Assembly: GCA_026419785.1 (NCBI GenBank)
Contig: JAODTK010005769.1
Coordinates: forward strand, 1 to 64,000
Length of the DNA: 64,000 nucleotides
Reading direction: 5' to 3'
DNA from: Sclerodactyla briareus
Taxonomy: Eukaryota; Echinodermata; Holothuroidea; Dendrochirotida; Sclerodactylidae
The notes under the pieces were generated by a model. It ran no database searches, was not told the DNA's origin, and worked only from the letters and a program-made list of their open reading frames with translations. Positions 22,733-35,749 of this stretch are shown here, piece after piece. A program made the translations under genes and the position numbers. The stretch's first letter is position 1, and every line of letters begins with the position of its first letter.

Positions 22733-23479
22733 GTAAGTATGTTAACGAATTCTACGTTTGCAAGCAATCAGCAAACCTGGTTCGAGTCCAGCATTCTCCT
22801 GTATATGTAACTTGTAGTTTCAATAAACGAGATCGTGGGTTTCAGGGGGTTCCGCGTCGGCTGTTTAATAGCAGTCACGGTTAGACAAAAAACTTCCCTT
22901 CTCGAGGTTCCGTCGAGAGTGGTCAATACTGGCGTTCACTGATCGTCCTTTCGAATGAGACGTAAAATGACAGTCCCGGAGCAGTTGAGATCGATTACAC
23001 CCCTCCCACGATATCATGTTGACGCTAGTCAAGCCAATGAGCGAATTAATCGTCATTGCTCATCCCGACAACAGGCCAGAACGTGAACTCATTCATTCCA
23101 ATCACCTTGTCCACCTAGACCCGCACATTAGATGCATGTTTCCATTACCATCGATGTCACTTTTGAGAAGTTTTCAGGAAGGCTTAGCGTATTATTCGTA
23201 CCTGGCAAATCCCCTGTATTAAATTGTCATGGCGTTTCTATCTTTCTCCCGACCTATGCATGCCGTGGAAAAGGTTTGTCTGTATCGAATGAGATTGAGC
23301 ATTCAACTTCGTCGAAACAAGTACAGCGCATGAAAACAAATTATCGTGTCGCTTGGACCACGAACTATTGTCGCGAAATAGGGAAAGCAATCAATTGACG
23401 TATGCTTTAAGAAGGATCAACACTTATGTAATATGTTATTATATGTCTTATATTTGTTTTTTTTATCTTATTGATCTAA

Positions 23480-23785
23480 GGTGACTTACGCCTCGATAGC
23501 AGAAAGCGGGCAGTCGACTAGGGCGTCGCGAGGTATTTTACTCGAATTATTGGGGTTCCATCTGTGACTACTTTGGACATGAAGATGCACAGTGGCTTGC
23601 GCAGGACTCGGTGTAGGGAAAGTCGGAACAGCGACACACAAATCTCTCTCGGGGAAGGGCCGCGGTAGAATCTGGTTAGATAACGTTGCGTGCAAGGGCA
23701 ACGAAGCTCCTCTTCGAGTGCACACGACGGTTTCGGGTAGAAGATTTGCGACAGGACGGAGATAGCGGGGTCATATGAGCGACAG
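23480..23785 (+). pseudogene. Decayed SRCR domain exon, type A
   Basis: One frame reads SRLGRREVFYSNYWGSIC then FGHEDAQ. A second frame continues VACAGLGVGKVGTAT and SGKGRGRIWLDNVACKGNEA. A third ends FECTRRFRVEDLRQDGDSGVI. In order these match the whole SRCR fold of the exon at 20630. The final GVIC block has lost its cysteine and no GT donor stands at the expected place. The acceptor is also poor. With at least two frame changes plus missing splice and cysteine features, this one looks truly degenerate, not merely mis-sequenced. It is collinear with, and downstream of, exons A1 and B1. Confidence 0.7.
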
Positions 23786-24460
23786 TACGTCTTGTCCAGT
23801 CAAATGTTTTTCTTAATTACGCTGTGAATCAATGGACAATTCATACACTGGAACTTTTTTTAAAGATTTTTTTTTTTTTTTTTTTAATCGTTTGGCAAGT
23901 TTGCCGGTAATTCACACATAAGCAAAATGAGTCGTATGATATATACTGTGAAATGACAGTAGCACTACAACCTACAATATAGACTTTCAAATAATTACTA
24001 AAGTTTTACAACTTTTGTTTTTGTTCTCCAATTGAAATTCACTACAGAGGCGATTGCTTGCACTAACTAACTACCCAACTAACATCACGTACAACAGGAA
24101 ACTAACCTACCAAAGAGTGATTTTGCCCTTGATCTGGTCATGCAGCTTTAGAATACATAGCACTACTTATAAAAGACAATTGCCTTTAAGAGTTTCAAAT
24201 CTAAGGAAATCTGATCAGTCACGTGTAACATAGGTTTTCCAATTCTTCTCAACAGTGACGGGTGGGGTACAAGCAGATAAAATTTCATGGGCATTTATCA
24301 CCATAGGGGCATGCCCGCCAATGAGGAATAATGTAAAGGGAGAAAGATCAATCGGCATGCCCACGTTTGAATAACCTATAGACCACTGTCATTTCCGAGA
24401 GGATACCTTTATCAGCAATTTAAAGAAAAATATTCTGAAGTACTATTGTGACAGCTGCCT
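23786..24460. other. Unassigned, intron-like sequence
   Basis: AT-rich sequence with a T-run at about 23867-23884. I recognise no exon or repeat family. Confidence 0.35.
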
Positions 24461-24461
24461 A

Positions 24462-24605
24462 TATATATATATAACACACACACACACACACACACATAAT
24501 TTATATATATATATATATATATTAATAATATATATTATATATTATAAGCATATATATATATAAGATATTATATTATATAATATATAGATATCTATCTCTA
24601 TATAT
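24462..24605. repeat. Compound (AT)n/(AC)n microsatellite
   Basis: A short (TA)n, then about 26 bases of (CA)n, then a long interrupted (TA)n region. Confidence 0.9.
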
Positions 24606-25375
24606 CCTATAACACCTTTTCTCTCTTTTCTTCTTCCTCTCTCTTTCTACATGCACGAGTACCCAGTCGACTGATTGGCCCAATCATATTAGTTCAGATT
24701 TTTTACAACAAACTAAGCTATTTTCCTTTAAGAGCATTAGCGCACTTGCACAAACGCATGTTTTTTGTCTGGTTGAACAAATCGGAAGAATATATTTCGG
24801 TTTGCGGTTAGCGTATATTCATTTATTGCTGTATGCTGGTTGCAAAGAGGCTTTGGTCATGCTAGTCCTTGACGTCATCCGGTCGAGGCGTGCCCTGCCG
24901 CACCCTCTTCCACGTTATCGGAATGTTGTAGCACATTGTTTCGCAGCAGTTTACGCGTTGTTGTTTCCATGTTCGCATTTGAGCCCACATAGGACATGTA
25001 TTAATTTGCTGTTTAACCCAGATGTGCTTGTTTGGCGTAGTATGCGGACGTGAGCGGGACGTGCAGTTTGCACCGGCTCCATTCCCGAGACTGCCGTTAT
25101 TTTTCGATACACCCTGAAAGACATCTTCATCTTTTCTATGTGTACAACCAATCCCGCGACAATTAGTTTGGAAGGTTAGGCTTTTTAGGCCTTACCAGGT
25201 CGTAGGACCTTTTTTAACATTGTTGAAAGATTTGTATTGCGGCCAGCTACTCGTCACCATTGACACTATCTATTTCAATTTTCTCTGTAGGTTGTATGAT
25301 TTTCGTTCTATGCTTCGGATTATTGTCCGTTGTCATCTACCGACGTACCTATTAGACGAAACTCCCTCCCACCAT

Positions 25376-25640
25376 CCCATTACCGAAGTGAGTCTTGTAA
25401 CTTACTACTAGTCAGTTAGTATTATATATAGAATATATATATATATATAAATATATATATATCTATATATATATATAGATATCATATATAATATTATCTC
25501 CATTACCGATAGTGCGTCTTGGAACTACTACTAGTCAGTTGTATATATATATATATATATTCTATAATATATATATATCGATCTAGATATAATCTATATT
25601 ATATATATATATTATATATATATATATATATCTATATTTA
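25376..25640. repeat. AT microsatellite with duplicated 45-bp flank
   Basis: Interrupted (AT)n fills most of this interval. The phrase 'ccattaccga-agtg-gtctt' followed by 'actactagtcagtt' occurs at about 25377 and again at about 25500, each time leading into (AT)n. The microsatellite and its flank were therefore duplicated together. Confidence 0.8.
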
Positions 25641-25649
25641 ACAATCACG

Positions 25650-28600
25650 ATATATATACAAATGCTACTAGAAAATCCTCCAATTAAAGAAGAAAACAGT
25701 ATGGCTTTTCAAAATTCAACGCTGTATTAAAGCAAAGTATTTACAACAGGATATTCGAGACCTCCCGGTCACTTTGTCAACTGTACATATATAGAGACCA
25801 TTCATCAACCCTCCATATTGTTTTATATTGTTGTGCTCCCGCATGTTTTCATAGGCAAACCCGCATACCCATGCAAACTTTCTCGAAATCTTCTGTGTGC
25901 AAATATATTGCGCTCTACCAATATCCGCACCAATTTCATGGCATATCCATAGGAGCTGGCGCATATAACAGTACACCGTGCAGCACAGTTGGCACTTGCT
26001 CAACTGATTTGGTTCACAATCAGAGCTCGTTGTATATGGGTAGCCTTTGATGATTTCCGTATTGCTTGAAGTCTCTTCCAACTTATTGCCGCTTTATTAC
26101 CCGATCGTTCTCATATTCATATCTGGAGATCGAAAACGGCCCGGATTACTGTGAATCCTATATACAGTATAACATCTCTACTGTACATTGTTCGGTTCAT
26201 CTACTGGCAACTGTGCTGCCTGTAATTCACTGTAAAAACTTAGAGTAACAGGAATTCATCAACACTTTTTAGTACAACGTGGCTAACTAACATCTGCTGA
26301 ACAGTTGATACATGATTTCGGGTATGTGTTAAAACCAATCTCTCTAATTTGTGTTACCGGCTTTTTACTTATCTGATCACCCTTTAGAATTGGGATTCCA
26401 TAAAGAGTGTTCTTTCATAAGAAAACAACGGATCCAGGGCTCATTGATTCCTCGTCGAGTTACCGAGCGAATGGAAGAGTTATCTCACTTTTTCTCAAGT
26501 TTTCGTAGTTCATGCCATAACAGTGACTGCATAGTCCTCTTGCCCCTGGCGAAGGAATAAAAAAAGACTTGACTTCTCGTAACTTGAACTTACAGTCAGT
26601 TTGCTGTTTGTTCAGCAGGGGAAAAGCCGCCCGATGGCGCCGGACTACATGAACCCGGAACTGTGGGCCCACGCATGGGCAATGTCTTATTCTGGCACGT
26701 TCTGCGATATCGCTGACACTGCAATAAGAAACAGTCTCAAAATATACTCGAAATACACCACAAGCCATCTAAGAGACTTTTAAATAGTTTACAATCAAGG
26801 GTCCTCATACGCCCATGCCGGTTTTGCGGCAAGTCGGATTTGGTACAGACGGGCTGTTGCGTAGAAGGAGTGACGCCCATGAAAATAACTGAGATGAGAA
26901 TTTTGCTAAGAATTGACAGCGGTGATGTTTTGATCATACTATCAATTGGCGCTATTACTTTCCGAACTAGTGAAAATTCAGAATGATGACCTTCTGGAAT
27001 CTCAGAATAGGTATTCTGTTTAATTTCTACTACTGAGAAATACGACTGTTTATGCAGCATTGGTTATCATCATTATGTAATGTTCTGGTTACAGATTAGG
27101 TGGTTAGATGGGTGCGCGAATTAGAATATCGTTCTTTCTTGAATATCTGTCCAGGCAGATAATAACCTTCATTCTTGTCTTTTGTAAGTAAATGGATCAC
27201 CCAAAGTCTACTGAAATATTGATCGACTGAAATGACAGAATGCATGATACCCAATTTTAATTCTTGGGGAGTCTCTCGGTGTGCCCGGTGGTGGGGGGAG
27301 GGGGGGGGGGGAGCAGCCTGGTTCCGTCAGAGGGGGGGGAGAAACAGTAGGGTGCACATATGAAGTTGTGGGTTTGAACTATCCTAATCATCAGGGGTTA
27401 CCATTCGTGTCGGCTCTTCATACAGCACCATGAGCAGTGATAAACCGCTAATAAGACCGTATATAATATTCATATGAATTGCGTTATATTTACTATCATG
27501 ACACCCTTGATGAATTTCCCCTCCTAACGATCTTGCTGCCTTGATCTAACGCCAAAACAATGGACCCATCCCTGCATTTTTGGCACCACATTCCTTATTT
27601 AGGATTAAGCCATGTTTTCATTTCTCAAATGCCGCATTGAACAAAAGTTTGAGGTTTTTCCACTCATGACGTCCATGTCCTGGACTTAACGCCAAGAATA
27701 GTTGAGTTATTCCTTTATATGTGCACCCTTTCGCAACCGATGGGACAGAAAAAAGCGCACTTTCTCCAAGTGACCTGCTGACCAGAGCAGTGAGCCCCCT
27801 CCCCCCCCCCCCCACATCATGGCCCTGACCAAGTCCAGATTCATCTCCAGATATCCATTCTATATGACGACCCACTATGTCGGACCTAACACTGCTTGCA
27901 TTTTTTAGATATCGTACTGACAAGCGTTTCAAAGTTGCCTTTTAACGATCTTGAATGACCTTGACCTCACGCCCCAAACTATAGAGTCCATCGTCTCCAG
28001 AAATGCTGTGTTCATTAGATACTCGTGTGCAAACAAGGAGTGAGTCATATGTCATGCAGATGGCCATTTTTTATACTCCTCAATTGAAAATTCTTCACGC
28101 ATTAAAAAGATATCACTTTAGCATTCAGGCGATTTTCGATTAAGTGAGTGGGCCATGGTACCATGATTTGTCAAACACGTACACAAACCTGTAGTAGAAG
28201 GGATCACCGTGGTCTCTACTGTTAGTTCTGATACTCATAATATAAACGACAAATATTCCTATGACCTGAAAGATATATTGGTCACATTATTATTTGACTA
28301 GAAATCATTTTGATTTTTTTTTCATATAGATATTATAGTATTTATTATTATTGATTTTTTTTCTCGCCTGAATGCATTCAGGAAAGAATAGTGGCACTAT
28401 GGCCATGTGTACGTGTGTGTGGTGTGTGTCACACTTTCTCGTGAGCAATGCTTTCCACAACGGAGACCGACTATAATGAAATTTTTGTGTTTAGCACCGG
28501 GGGTTGGGTGTAGTACAACGATTTGATTAGATTGGGGCAGCAAAGTTCATTACTTGAGTTTGGTTTAGCTCATTTTACGTAAATTATTGTTTAAGCTCGT

Positions 28601-30850
28601 TTTAGCAGGATACCAAGACCGTTGTCCTACAGTGATGTAGTTTAGGATAAATTGCTGTCCAAGTCACTCTGTTTAATTGTGCATAATTTTGATTTTTGAA
28701 AGTTTGTGGATTTTACAAACTTGGTAAGGTGTCCACCTGTTGATCCTGAACATTCTGAAGGTACAGCTTGGAGTCAGTTGAGGGTCATTGTATGTGCATA
28801 AAATTTGCATAAGTAGATTCCATTTCCAACTTAATAGAAATGTTCTCAAACTCATTAGGTATGGGTCCCGTAACAGTTTCGGATCTGAATTTGTTTTGAT
28901 TTCAGGAGTTTGATTGAATTCCATTAATAGCTTCTGTTAGAATAACACTAAGGAACGAGTAACCATAGCTCCTGGACAATTGTGCTGTTATACTGCCACA
29001 AACAAATCCTCTCTTCCAACCAATGTGATTAGGTTTGGTTAAGCCTTCCAAATACTGTAACATTTTCCCCGTCTCTGTTTGCCTGGGGACCAATGTGAGT
29101 TTCTTTAAAGAATATATGCAACTCCTTGAACGGTGAGTGGGGATAATTGTTTGTGTGTGGGGATGTGGAGGGTTGTTTTGCTGCCTGGCCGGGTGGCATG
29201 TCCTGGCTGCGTTGGAAATGAAAGCAATGAATTATGAAGGACCTGATTTTACAGGCAAAGAAGCCCGGGCTGCTAATGGGATTGAGAACCTTTCATTGAA
29301 TTTTGGGTCAAAGAAGTGAGTTGACTGAGCGATGAACTTTAATTCCAAATTGGGTATAATATGAGAGAAGAGTGGGGGAGGGGGGGGGGTGGACGGGCAT
29401 GAAAGAATGAAAAGCAATTAAGCGATTTTTGTATAAGAGTCAAACTTATTGGTCAGTTATTTTAGAATGATTTATGTGTTACATGTGAAATATTGATGTT
29501 CGTTTGACATGACAATGGCTGCATGAACTAGTTGGTGCTGTATAGTGTGTAGTGTAGTGAAAATAAAACACCGATCGGCAACCAGCGGAAACTTTTCGGG
29601 CGATTGCCCCTGCTATTATAGTGACATCTTGACCACTGCATAGACGTTTTCCCAGCCCTTTATGTACATTCATACCATATCGCTTGTCTTAAAGAGAAAA
29701 AAAAATCGTTTTTTTCTAACTTGGTATTTAGCTGTAATGATCTCAGGTTGGTCACCTGGTGGCGCCATGAATGCTGAATATTCAAACGCGAGCTTAGGAC
29801 AGGCATATTCATTAATGGCAATGGCATTACTAACCTCGAATATGTTTGTTGATGTTTGTGGTTTATCAAAGAACAATGGAAATATATATTCTACTTTCGC
29901 GATTTCGAGAATACCTTTCTTAATTTAAATTTGACGAATTTCTGTAATTTCAGGACATTTTTTTTTTGGGTGGGGGGGCGGTCCCCGGGCCCCAATGGAC
30001 ACGACGCACTCGGCTTGGACAAATATTCAGAATGTCTCTCAAGTTTTCTCCCTATATGAATCGAGTCATACTCAATCCTTCAAGTTGAAGCTGTAAAGGA
30101 CAATCCCGGAATGCATTGAATCGTCTCATTTGGAACTCTTCTGAGAGTGCAATGGTAGTTCAAACGTTAAAGGGTGTTCCGGTAGTATAACACACGGGCA
30201 GGAGGTTTGTTTTAATTGGCATCATTGTATGTGGAACTTACAGTGAAATGTGAACGACGCCAAAGACTCACTACAAATGAGAACGAGAGAGAGAGGGGAA
30301 GTGTTGGGGGGGGGGGGGGAATTTTTAGCTCTGAGTGATGTCGACTTTATTTCCGTGAATCTTGTTTTCGCACATCGATGGCGAAAACTGCCACACATGC
30401 CGTAGTTTTAAAGGAGCCGGGGGGGGGGGGTCAAAGGTTAACTTTTAAATTGATTTTTGAGAATTGAGGACTCTCGATGACGTCAGTATGGTTCAATATA
30501 ATAATAGATAACTTATGTATGACGCAACCAATGGTCCTAAACCTCCATTGCCACTTCAAATGAGGGGCCGATAGTCATCAGGCGTGTAATGAACGCTCTT
30601 TTTGAAGCTGGTAGGTCGCTTCCTTGAACAGCCTTGGCACTGTCTTCGCTTCAAGACTGAATTTAGTGAAACCGTGGCCAGTTCAGATGCCTAATCTTGT
30701 AGTAGCCTCATCCGTTCCTGAGGGCCTTCATTCAAACGGAAATTCACGTCGCCCTTACTCTTCAGTGATTTCGGGGATCTCGGGTCTCTTGGGATCGGAT
30801 CCTGTGCTCATCATGTCGACGCGATGGATGGATCGATGATGGTTAGAATA
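25650..30850. other. Unassigned intron-like or intergenic sequence
   Basis: I find no exon I can support. G-rich tracts occur at about 27293-27312, 29377-29389, 30306-30320 and 30420-30431, and a C-run at about 27801-27812. ORFs such as 25716-26081 (minus) and 26460-26768 (minus) have no family motif. Orientation and gene membership of this stretch are unknown. Confidence 0.35.
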
Positions 30851-30879
30851 ATGATTTTAGATAAGGATAGATAGATAGA

Positions 30880-31060
30880 TCCAGCGGCGGTGTGTGCGTT
30901 TATATATCCAACGATTTTTTTTTCGACAGCGAACTTTCGCTCCTCCTGGAAGATTTATATCATGTGACTTGTTACGTTAAACTACGTTCTAACACTTATC
31001 TTGATTTTATCAGCCTGTATATTACGCACGTTTGTTTCTTCTCGGTATTGTGTTATAATC
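30880..31060 (+). mobile_element. Possible LINE endonuclease fragment
   Basis: The frame SGGVCVYISNDF then LEDLYHVTCYVKL and YLDFISLY resembles the G-G-V-x-x-Y-[IV] and following strand region of APE-type endonucleases in Jockey/CR1 LINEs. The expected Y-R-P-P motif after the last strand is not present, and no reverse transcriptase follows before the G tract at 31065. It is short and could be coincidence. Confidence 0.3.
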
Positions 31061-31745
31061 CTCGGGGGGGGGGGGGGGGTACAGCGGTCCTTACAAAATG
31101 TCAATATTCCTGTGCTGTGTATGGGAATGCCTGAATATCCGTATCATAAATTTGTAACTTGTAACGCTTCGAAGGATTCTTTTGTCGACACTTTCTGCTC
31201 TGAGGTTTCTGTACTCGAGCGGCTGTTTCAAGTTCGGAGTTAACAGAACTGTGTTAATACCGAGTTTCCCAATGGGGCCCTGGTAGTACACTTGTAGGCA
31301 TTGTTCACTTGCAGTAAAGTGGTTCGTGAATATCATCACCACGGAGTTTTAGACATGTCACGTGTTGTTTGTACTCGGTTCTTGAATGATCTCCTCAGAT
31401 CAGCCTGAATTATGTCACCTCTACCCCAATAGACCCTTTGCGTTCTCCGAGTGTTGATTGTTGCAAAGCTGTTTTAAAGCTAGGTCAGTGTGTCGCTCGT
31501 GGTGATAGGAACATCCGTCATCGTAACTGATGAGAACTCCCGCTGTGGATTGGTGTCTCTCATTTAGACAATTCTCTTAAGGTATATTACTGCCTAAAAG
31601 ACTCTTCGGTCATTTGTAATACGGGCATGAAGAAGAGGGGTAATCTGTTGTTGGCCGAGCTTACGAACACCACTCCTTTTTTCATGTCACAATGTATTTT
31701 TGTCCGTTCACCCCTGCCCTCTTCTTGTTGATCGTTGTTGCCCCA

Positions 31746-31776
<31 letters not shown>

Positions 31777-34260
31777 CTCAGTGCAATTTCTTGTTACAGT
31801 TCGCCCATTGTGCACATGTTGTTCCACAATTATACAGCTGATTTTACACTTCAGTAATCACATATACCTTGATTTGTTAATAAATTGTTTAACCTAGCAT
31901 TCAACTACCCTCTGTGGTGAAAAAGTCATCTCAGTCAATACCTAAAGCATTAACAATTATGTCTAACTCGTGATAACGTATGACCAAACTAGTTTAGGAG
32001 ACGATTAATGTTAGTTCAAACCTAGTTTTTCCTATTTAATTAGTCAATTATGCATCTTATTAACGGGCAGAACTGACTCACGACTTGACGACACTGCACA
32101 CAGTAGGCAAGCTGTTGCATCTTTGATCAACATCTATCACCAATCCATCCTTCTACGGATCGCTATTCATTTATACTGAAATAATAATAAATATTTGACG
32201 CTCTTTTATATTTCCGAAGAAGTACATTATAGTTCGTGTTATACCCACTCTGTATATTTTGTTAGCGTTTCCTACGATTGATAATCTCTATAATCCATTT
32301 CGATTATGTGAAATGCCCTTTCCCACCTTAGCGTTCCCGGATCTTTTCTTCAGATGGGGGGGGGGGCAGACCATTTTCCAATATTAATGTTGCGGTTCCA
32401 GTCTTTGCGTATATTCCTTTTTGTTCTGTCGAGACCAATGGACAAAGAAGACTAATTACTCGCAGGGAATGAGGCCGTGATCATGAGAACCAAGTCAATC
32501 TTTCATAACAAAGATAGATCATAGCTTTATAGACCAAATTCTCAGGATATGATTTCATTCTAGGAACCAGTATTCCTGATCATAGACCTAACCAACCATC
32601 AACATTTTCAGTTGTTGCATGCAAAAGTCACGTGAACGTTTCCCCTCAGTCATTAGTTTGTCATTCAATCCATCGAGAGCCTAGTCCAGTCTAGGGCTGG
32701 ATCTTATATGGTGGTTCTTCCTGTAGACGCGATTCAGAATTGTTTGGCAAACATTTCTACAGAAGTGTCAGGGAGTTTGTCGTTCCTTTATACGAGAGGG
32801 CTTAGTTACTCCATGATTTTAATTTTCCACGAGGTTAAAACAGCAAGCAATAAATATATCGGTTATCGAAATGTGGTAAGGATAATCACTCCCGCTTGAC
32901 CATGCTCCATAATTGATGCTCTCTGACCATCTGAGAAAACTTCATAGTGAGCACGTGCATCATTTACATTTTTAGAGGGTCTGTTCCCTTATAGCTGGAA
33001 ATATCTAATCTACACCATGTCCTATATCCTAGAAATTTCACATGTGAGTTTAGCATGGCCGTCCGAAATTCTCCACAACATAACGTTAAACTGGATTTGT
33101 GGTACGACCATTCTTTATCATCGCTGGCCATGTTCCATAATGTTTGTTAAGGAGTAATCTCTCATAGCGAGCAGCAAAGTTCAGTTGAATCTTCCGTAGT
33201 TCTGCTTCTGTTAAAACATTTTGAATATGTGAAGCTCGTAAACAAAACGAGTCACTAACACATGCGCGCTGATTGCGAATCGACATTGAGTCGATTTTCC
33301 GTCTAGCAGTGACCCAGCTTTTAGTACTCCGCCATGCCGGTACCGACCTCCATTTTCTCACGTTCTAATGACTCAATTCACCGCAGATATAAGGACGGAG
33401 GTGCAACACCCACGGAACTGTGCTCAGTGCTTAAAATCGCGAATAACTGAGCGAAAGCTTTCTTCACTTCACACGAGTAACACATGACGAACATTGAGTA
33501 ATGGATATTTACAAGACAATATCGAGAGATCTACAACTGAAACTGTTTGTGGATTAACGAAGAGCAGACTGACGCTGCTGCGCTTGTGGGCTATAGGTCA
33601 AATAAGTACCTAGGGGACATAATCCAGACTCAGACACCGTTTCCATCGGAGTGTATAGCCTTCAGCTCGTTCTATCCATTCTCAGTTGAAACCATTAAAT
33701 GCTGGCACTTCTCTGCTAAAACAAAATGATGTGGGGTGTTCGGTATATCGCTTTCTTTCCATGTAGATGTAATCATTTGAATGGGAATCGGAAGTCTCAA
33801 AATGCGTTATGGCTGTCGCGGTATTGTAAAATGTGCATGCTTGGTTGCAAGCGAGACCAGTCTCAGTACAGTTTTGAATGGACCTAAAACTGTTCACTCT
33901 CAGTTCAGCCACTGTCAAAACAGTGAAGGTTTCTAGACTCCTAATAGGCTGATGCTTCGTTAGAGATGCGTACTAACATCCGTCGATGGTTATGTAGAAT
34001 TGTCATAACGGAGTTGATTTATATGTTATCGTATGAGGGATGGTCCTGGATTGCTGGGTCTTCTAGCCACCTCTCCTCCTTATTCCTTATTCTAGGTTCC
34101 AGGTTGTTTGTCCATAGACGCCATTGAGGAGGCTGAGTCAGCCATCAAGAATTGCAGAGGCACTTTGTATTCTCACTGTAATGTCTTGACCATTTTTTGG
34201 CAAGTTTGTCACCCTCCCCTTCATCGCGTTTGGCCTGTGTGTTTTTCGAAGACATTTGAA
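31061..34260. other. Unassigned sequence
   Basis: It contains a G tract (31065-31078), a T-run of about 30 (31749-31778) and a G tract near 32347. ORFs at 32708-32899 and 33086-33361 (minus) are unrecognised. Confidence 0.35.
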
Positions 34261-34275
34261 CTAACCTAAATTTGG

Positions 34276-34566
34276 TCTCCCAGGTGTGTAAAAGGAACTT
34301 CGGTCATCTCACAACAGTGTCAATATAAGGTTCACTGGACCTCGAGTAAAAGGTGCCTGCGATGTGGAGTACAAACATATAAGAAGCATTAGAACCCCCC
34401 ATGTCTACGATTCCCTTGTTATTGTATACAGGAGCCATTTGCATATGCGGTTCGGCGCGATAGGAAGACGCGTACAGATAGAGGCTGCAAAATGGCGTAC
34501 CTCCTCATCTAACATTGGGTATTTTAGCAAACATCGTTTTCACATCAGATGTTATTCCGAAGGAGG
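34276..34566 (+). CDS. Candidate exon, function unknown
   Basis: One frame stays open for about 136 codons from 34276. It reads through VNIRFTGPRVKGACDVEYK and FHIRCYSEGG to a possible donor at GTAAGC (34567). A possible acceptor is the 'caacag' near 34316. Composition looks protein-like, with two spaced cysteines and aromatic residues, but I do not recognise a family. It lies between SRCR exons on the same strand, yet lacks SRCR landmarks. A chance ORF is a real alternative. Confidence 0.2.
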
Positions 34567-34887
34567 TAAGCTGTTCATGTTTTCAGTAGACCTGTTACTT
34601 CTGCTTGGGGGTGGTGTTTTGAGGGCAGGCATTATTGTTTGTCATCCAGATCAGATGTATATTACATTCGCCACAATTTCCTGATTCATCTGATGAAGCT
34701 AGGATTTTATAGTTACGGATGTGGTGTGCATTATAATGTGGAAGTCATAATTTTGTCAGGGAGGTTTGATTTTAGAAGAACACCTGGTAAGGACGTTTAA
34801 ATTTGCTCATCAGGAATTTTCCATCGAATAATTTTGCCGTGAGCTGCATTACCTTGCACCTGATTTTATATTATGATAGAATGGCAG

Positions 34888-35180
34888 AAATTCGGTTTCT
34901 GCCGTTGCGATTGAGACGACCCCGTGAGTTAATGAACCACTGAAACCAGAAGTACAATGTCGTTCAATTTGAAGCCTAACCATTTTAGCATGGGGTTTGA
35001 CCCTAGGGCTGGTACATTTTTAGATTAGATAAGAACACCGACAGGGTTTGGATTTTGGTTGTCGGAGAGTGAGACGACCCTGTGTGCTGATAGGGCCACT
35101 GAAAACAGGAAGTACAATGTTTGGTTCAATTTGAGCTGCCTTTTGAGCATGGGATTCGAATCTAGGAGCTGTACTTAAGA
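34888..35180 (+). repeat. Two-copy ~155-bp tandem repeat
   Basis: Units share 'gagacgaccc-gtg', 'ccactgaaa-cagaagtacaatgt', 'ttcaatttga' and 'agcatgggtttgac/agcatgggattcga' at a spacing of about 155 bases. Confidence 0.65.
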
Positions 35181-35749
35181 GCATTGAATCCATAACCTTT
35201 TTGCGTCTGTTCCACACCGCCCATGGTCACACACGGCAGATTCCTGTTCACAGGTTAGGTATTATCACGCTGACGTAGCGAGGCAACTGGCGGGTCTTTC
35301 GGCTCGAGTTGGTTACGATTTCTTCGCCTCAGGATTCGTTTTCACACCCTCCTCAATGGCCGGGAAGTGTATTCCACAACGATGCAGTGATGTTTTTGGG
35401 TTCGTATTTTTTGAAAGCTGAACATGCTATTGAACAAAGCCAATGGTGTTGTAGCCTCAAACAGTATGAATGTTACCAAATATTTCCTTACCAAGAGACC
35501 AATGATTATTGCAGATGCATTGCTTCGCAAATTTCACACATTGGCTGAATTTACTGTCCTAACATGTGAAAGATGCACACTCAAGGAAGAAACCGTATTC
35601 ATTTTGCTAAGCACTCAGGGCGCTGGCAAATTTCAGGATGGTTGCTTACGAGAGTATAACTCACATCTGTTTTACATTCGTTTTTGTGAGTATATTTTTT
35701 TGGCCGGATTCACCATTTGCATATTTGCCTGATGGGGCCCCGCTCTCGG

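Noticed and set aside
30474-30486. Second TGACGTCA palindrome
   Set aside because: No gene start nearby. An octamer like this is expected about once per window by chance.
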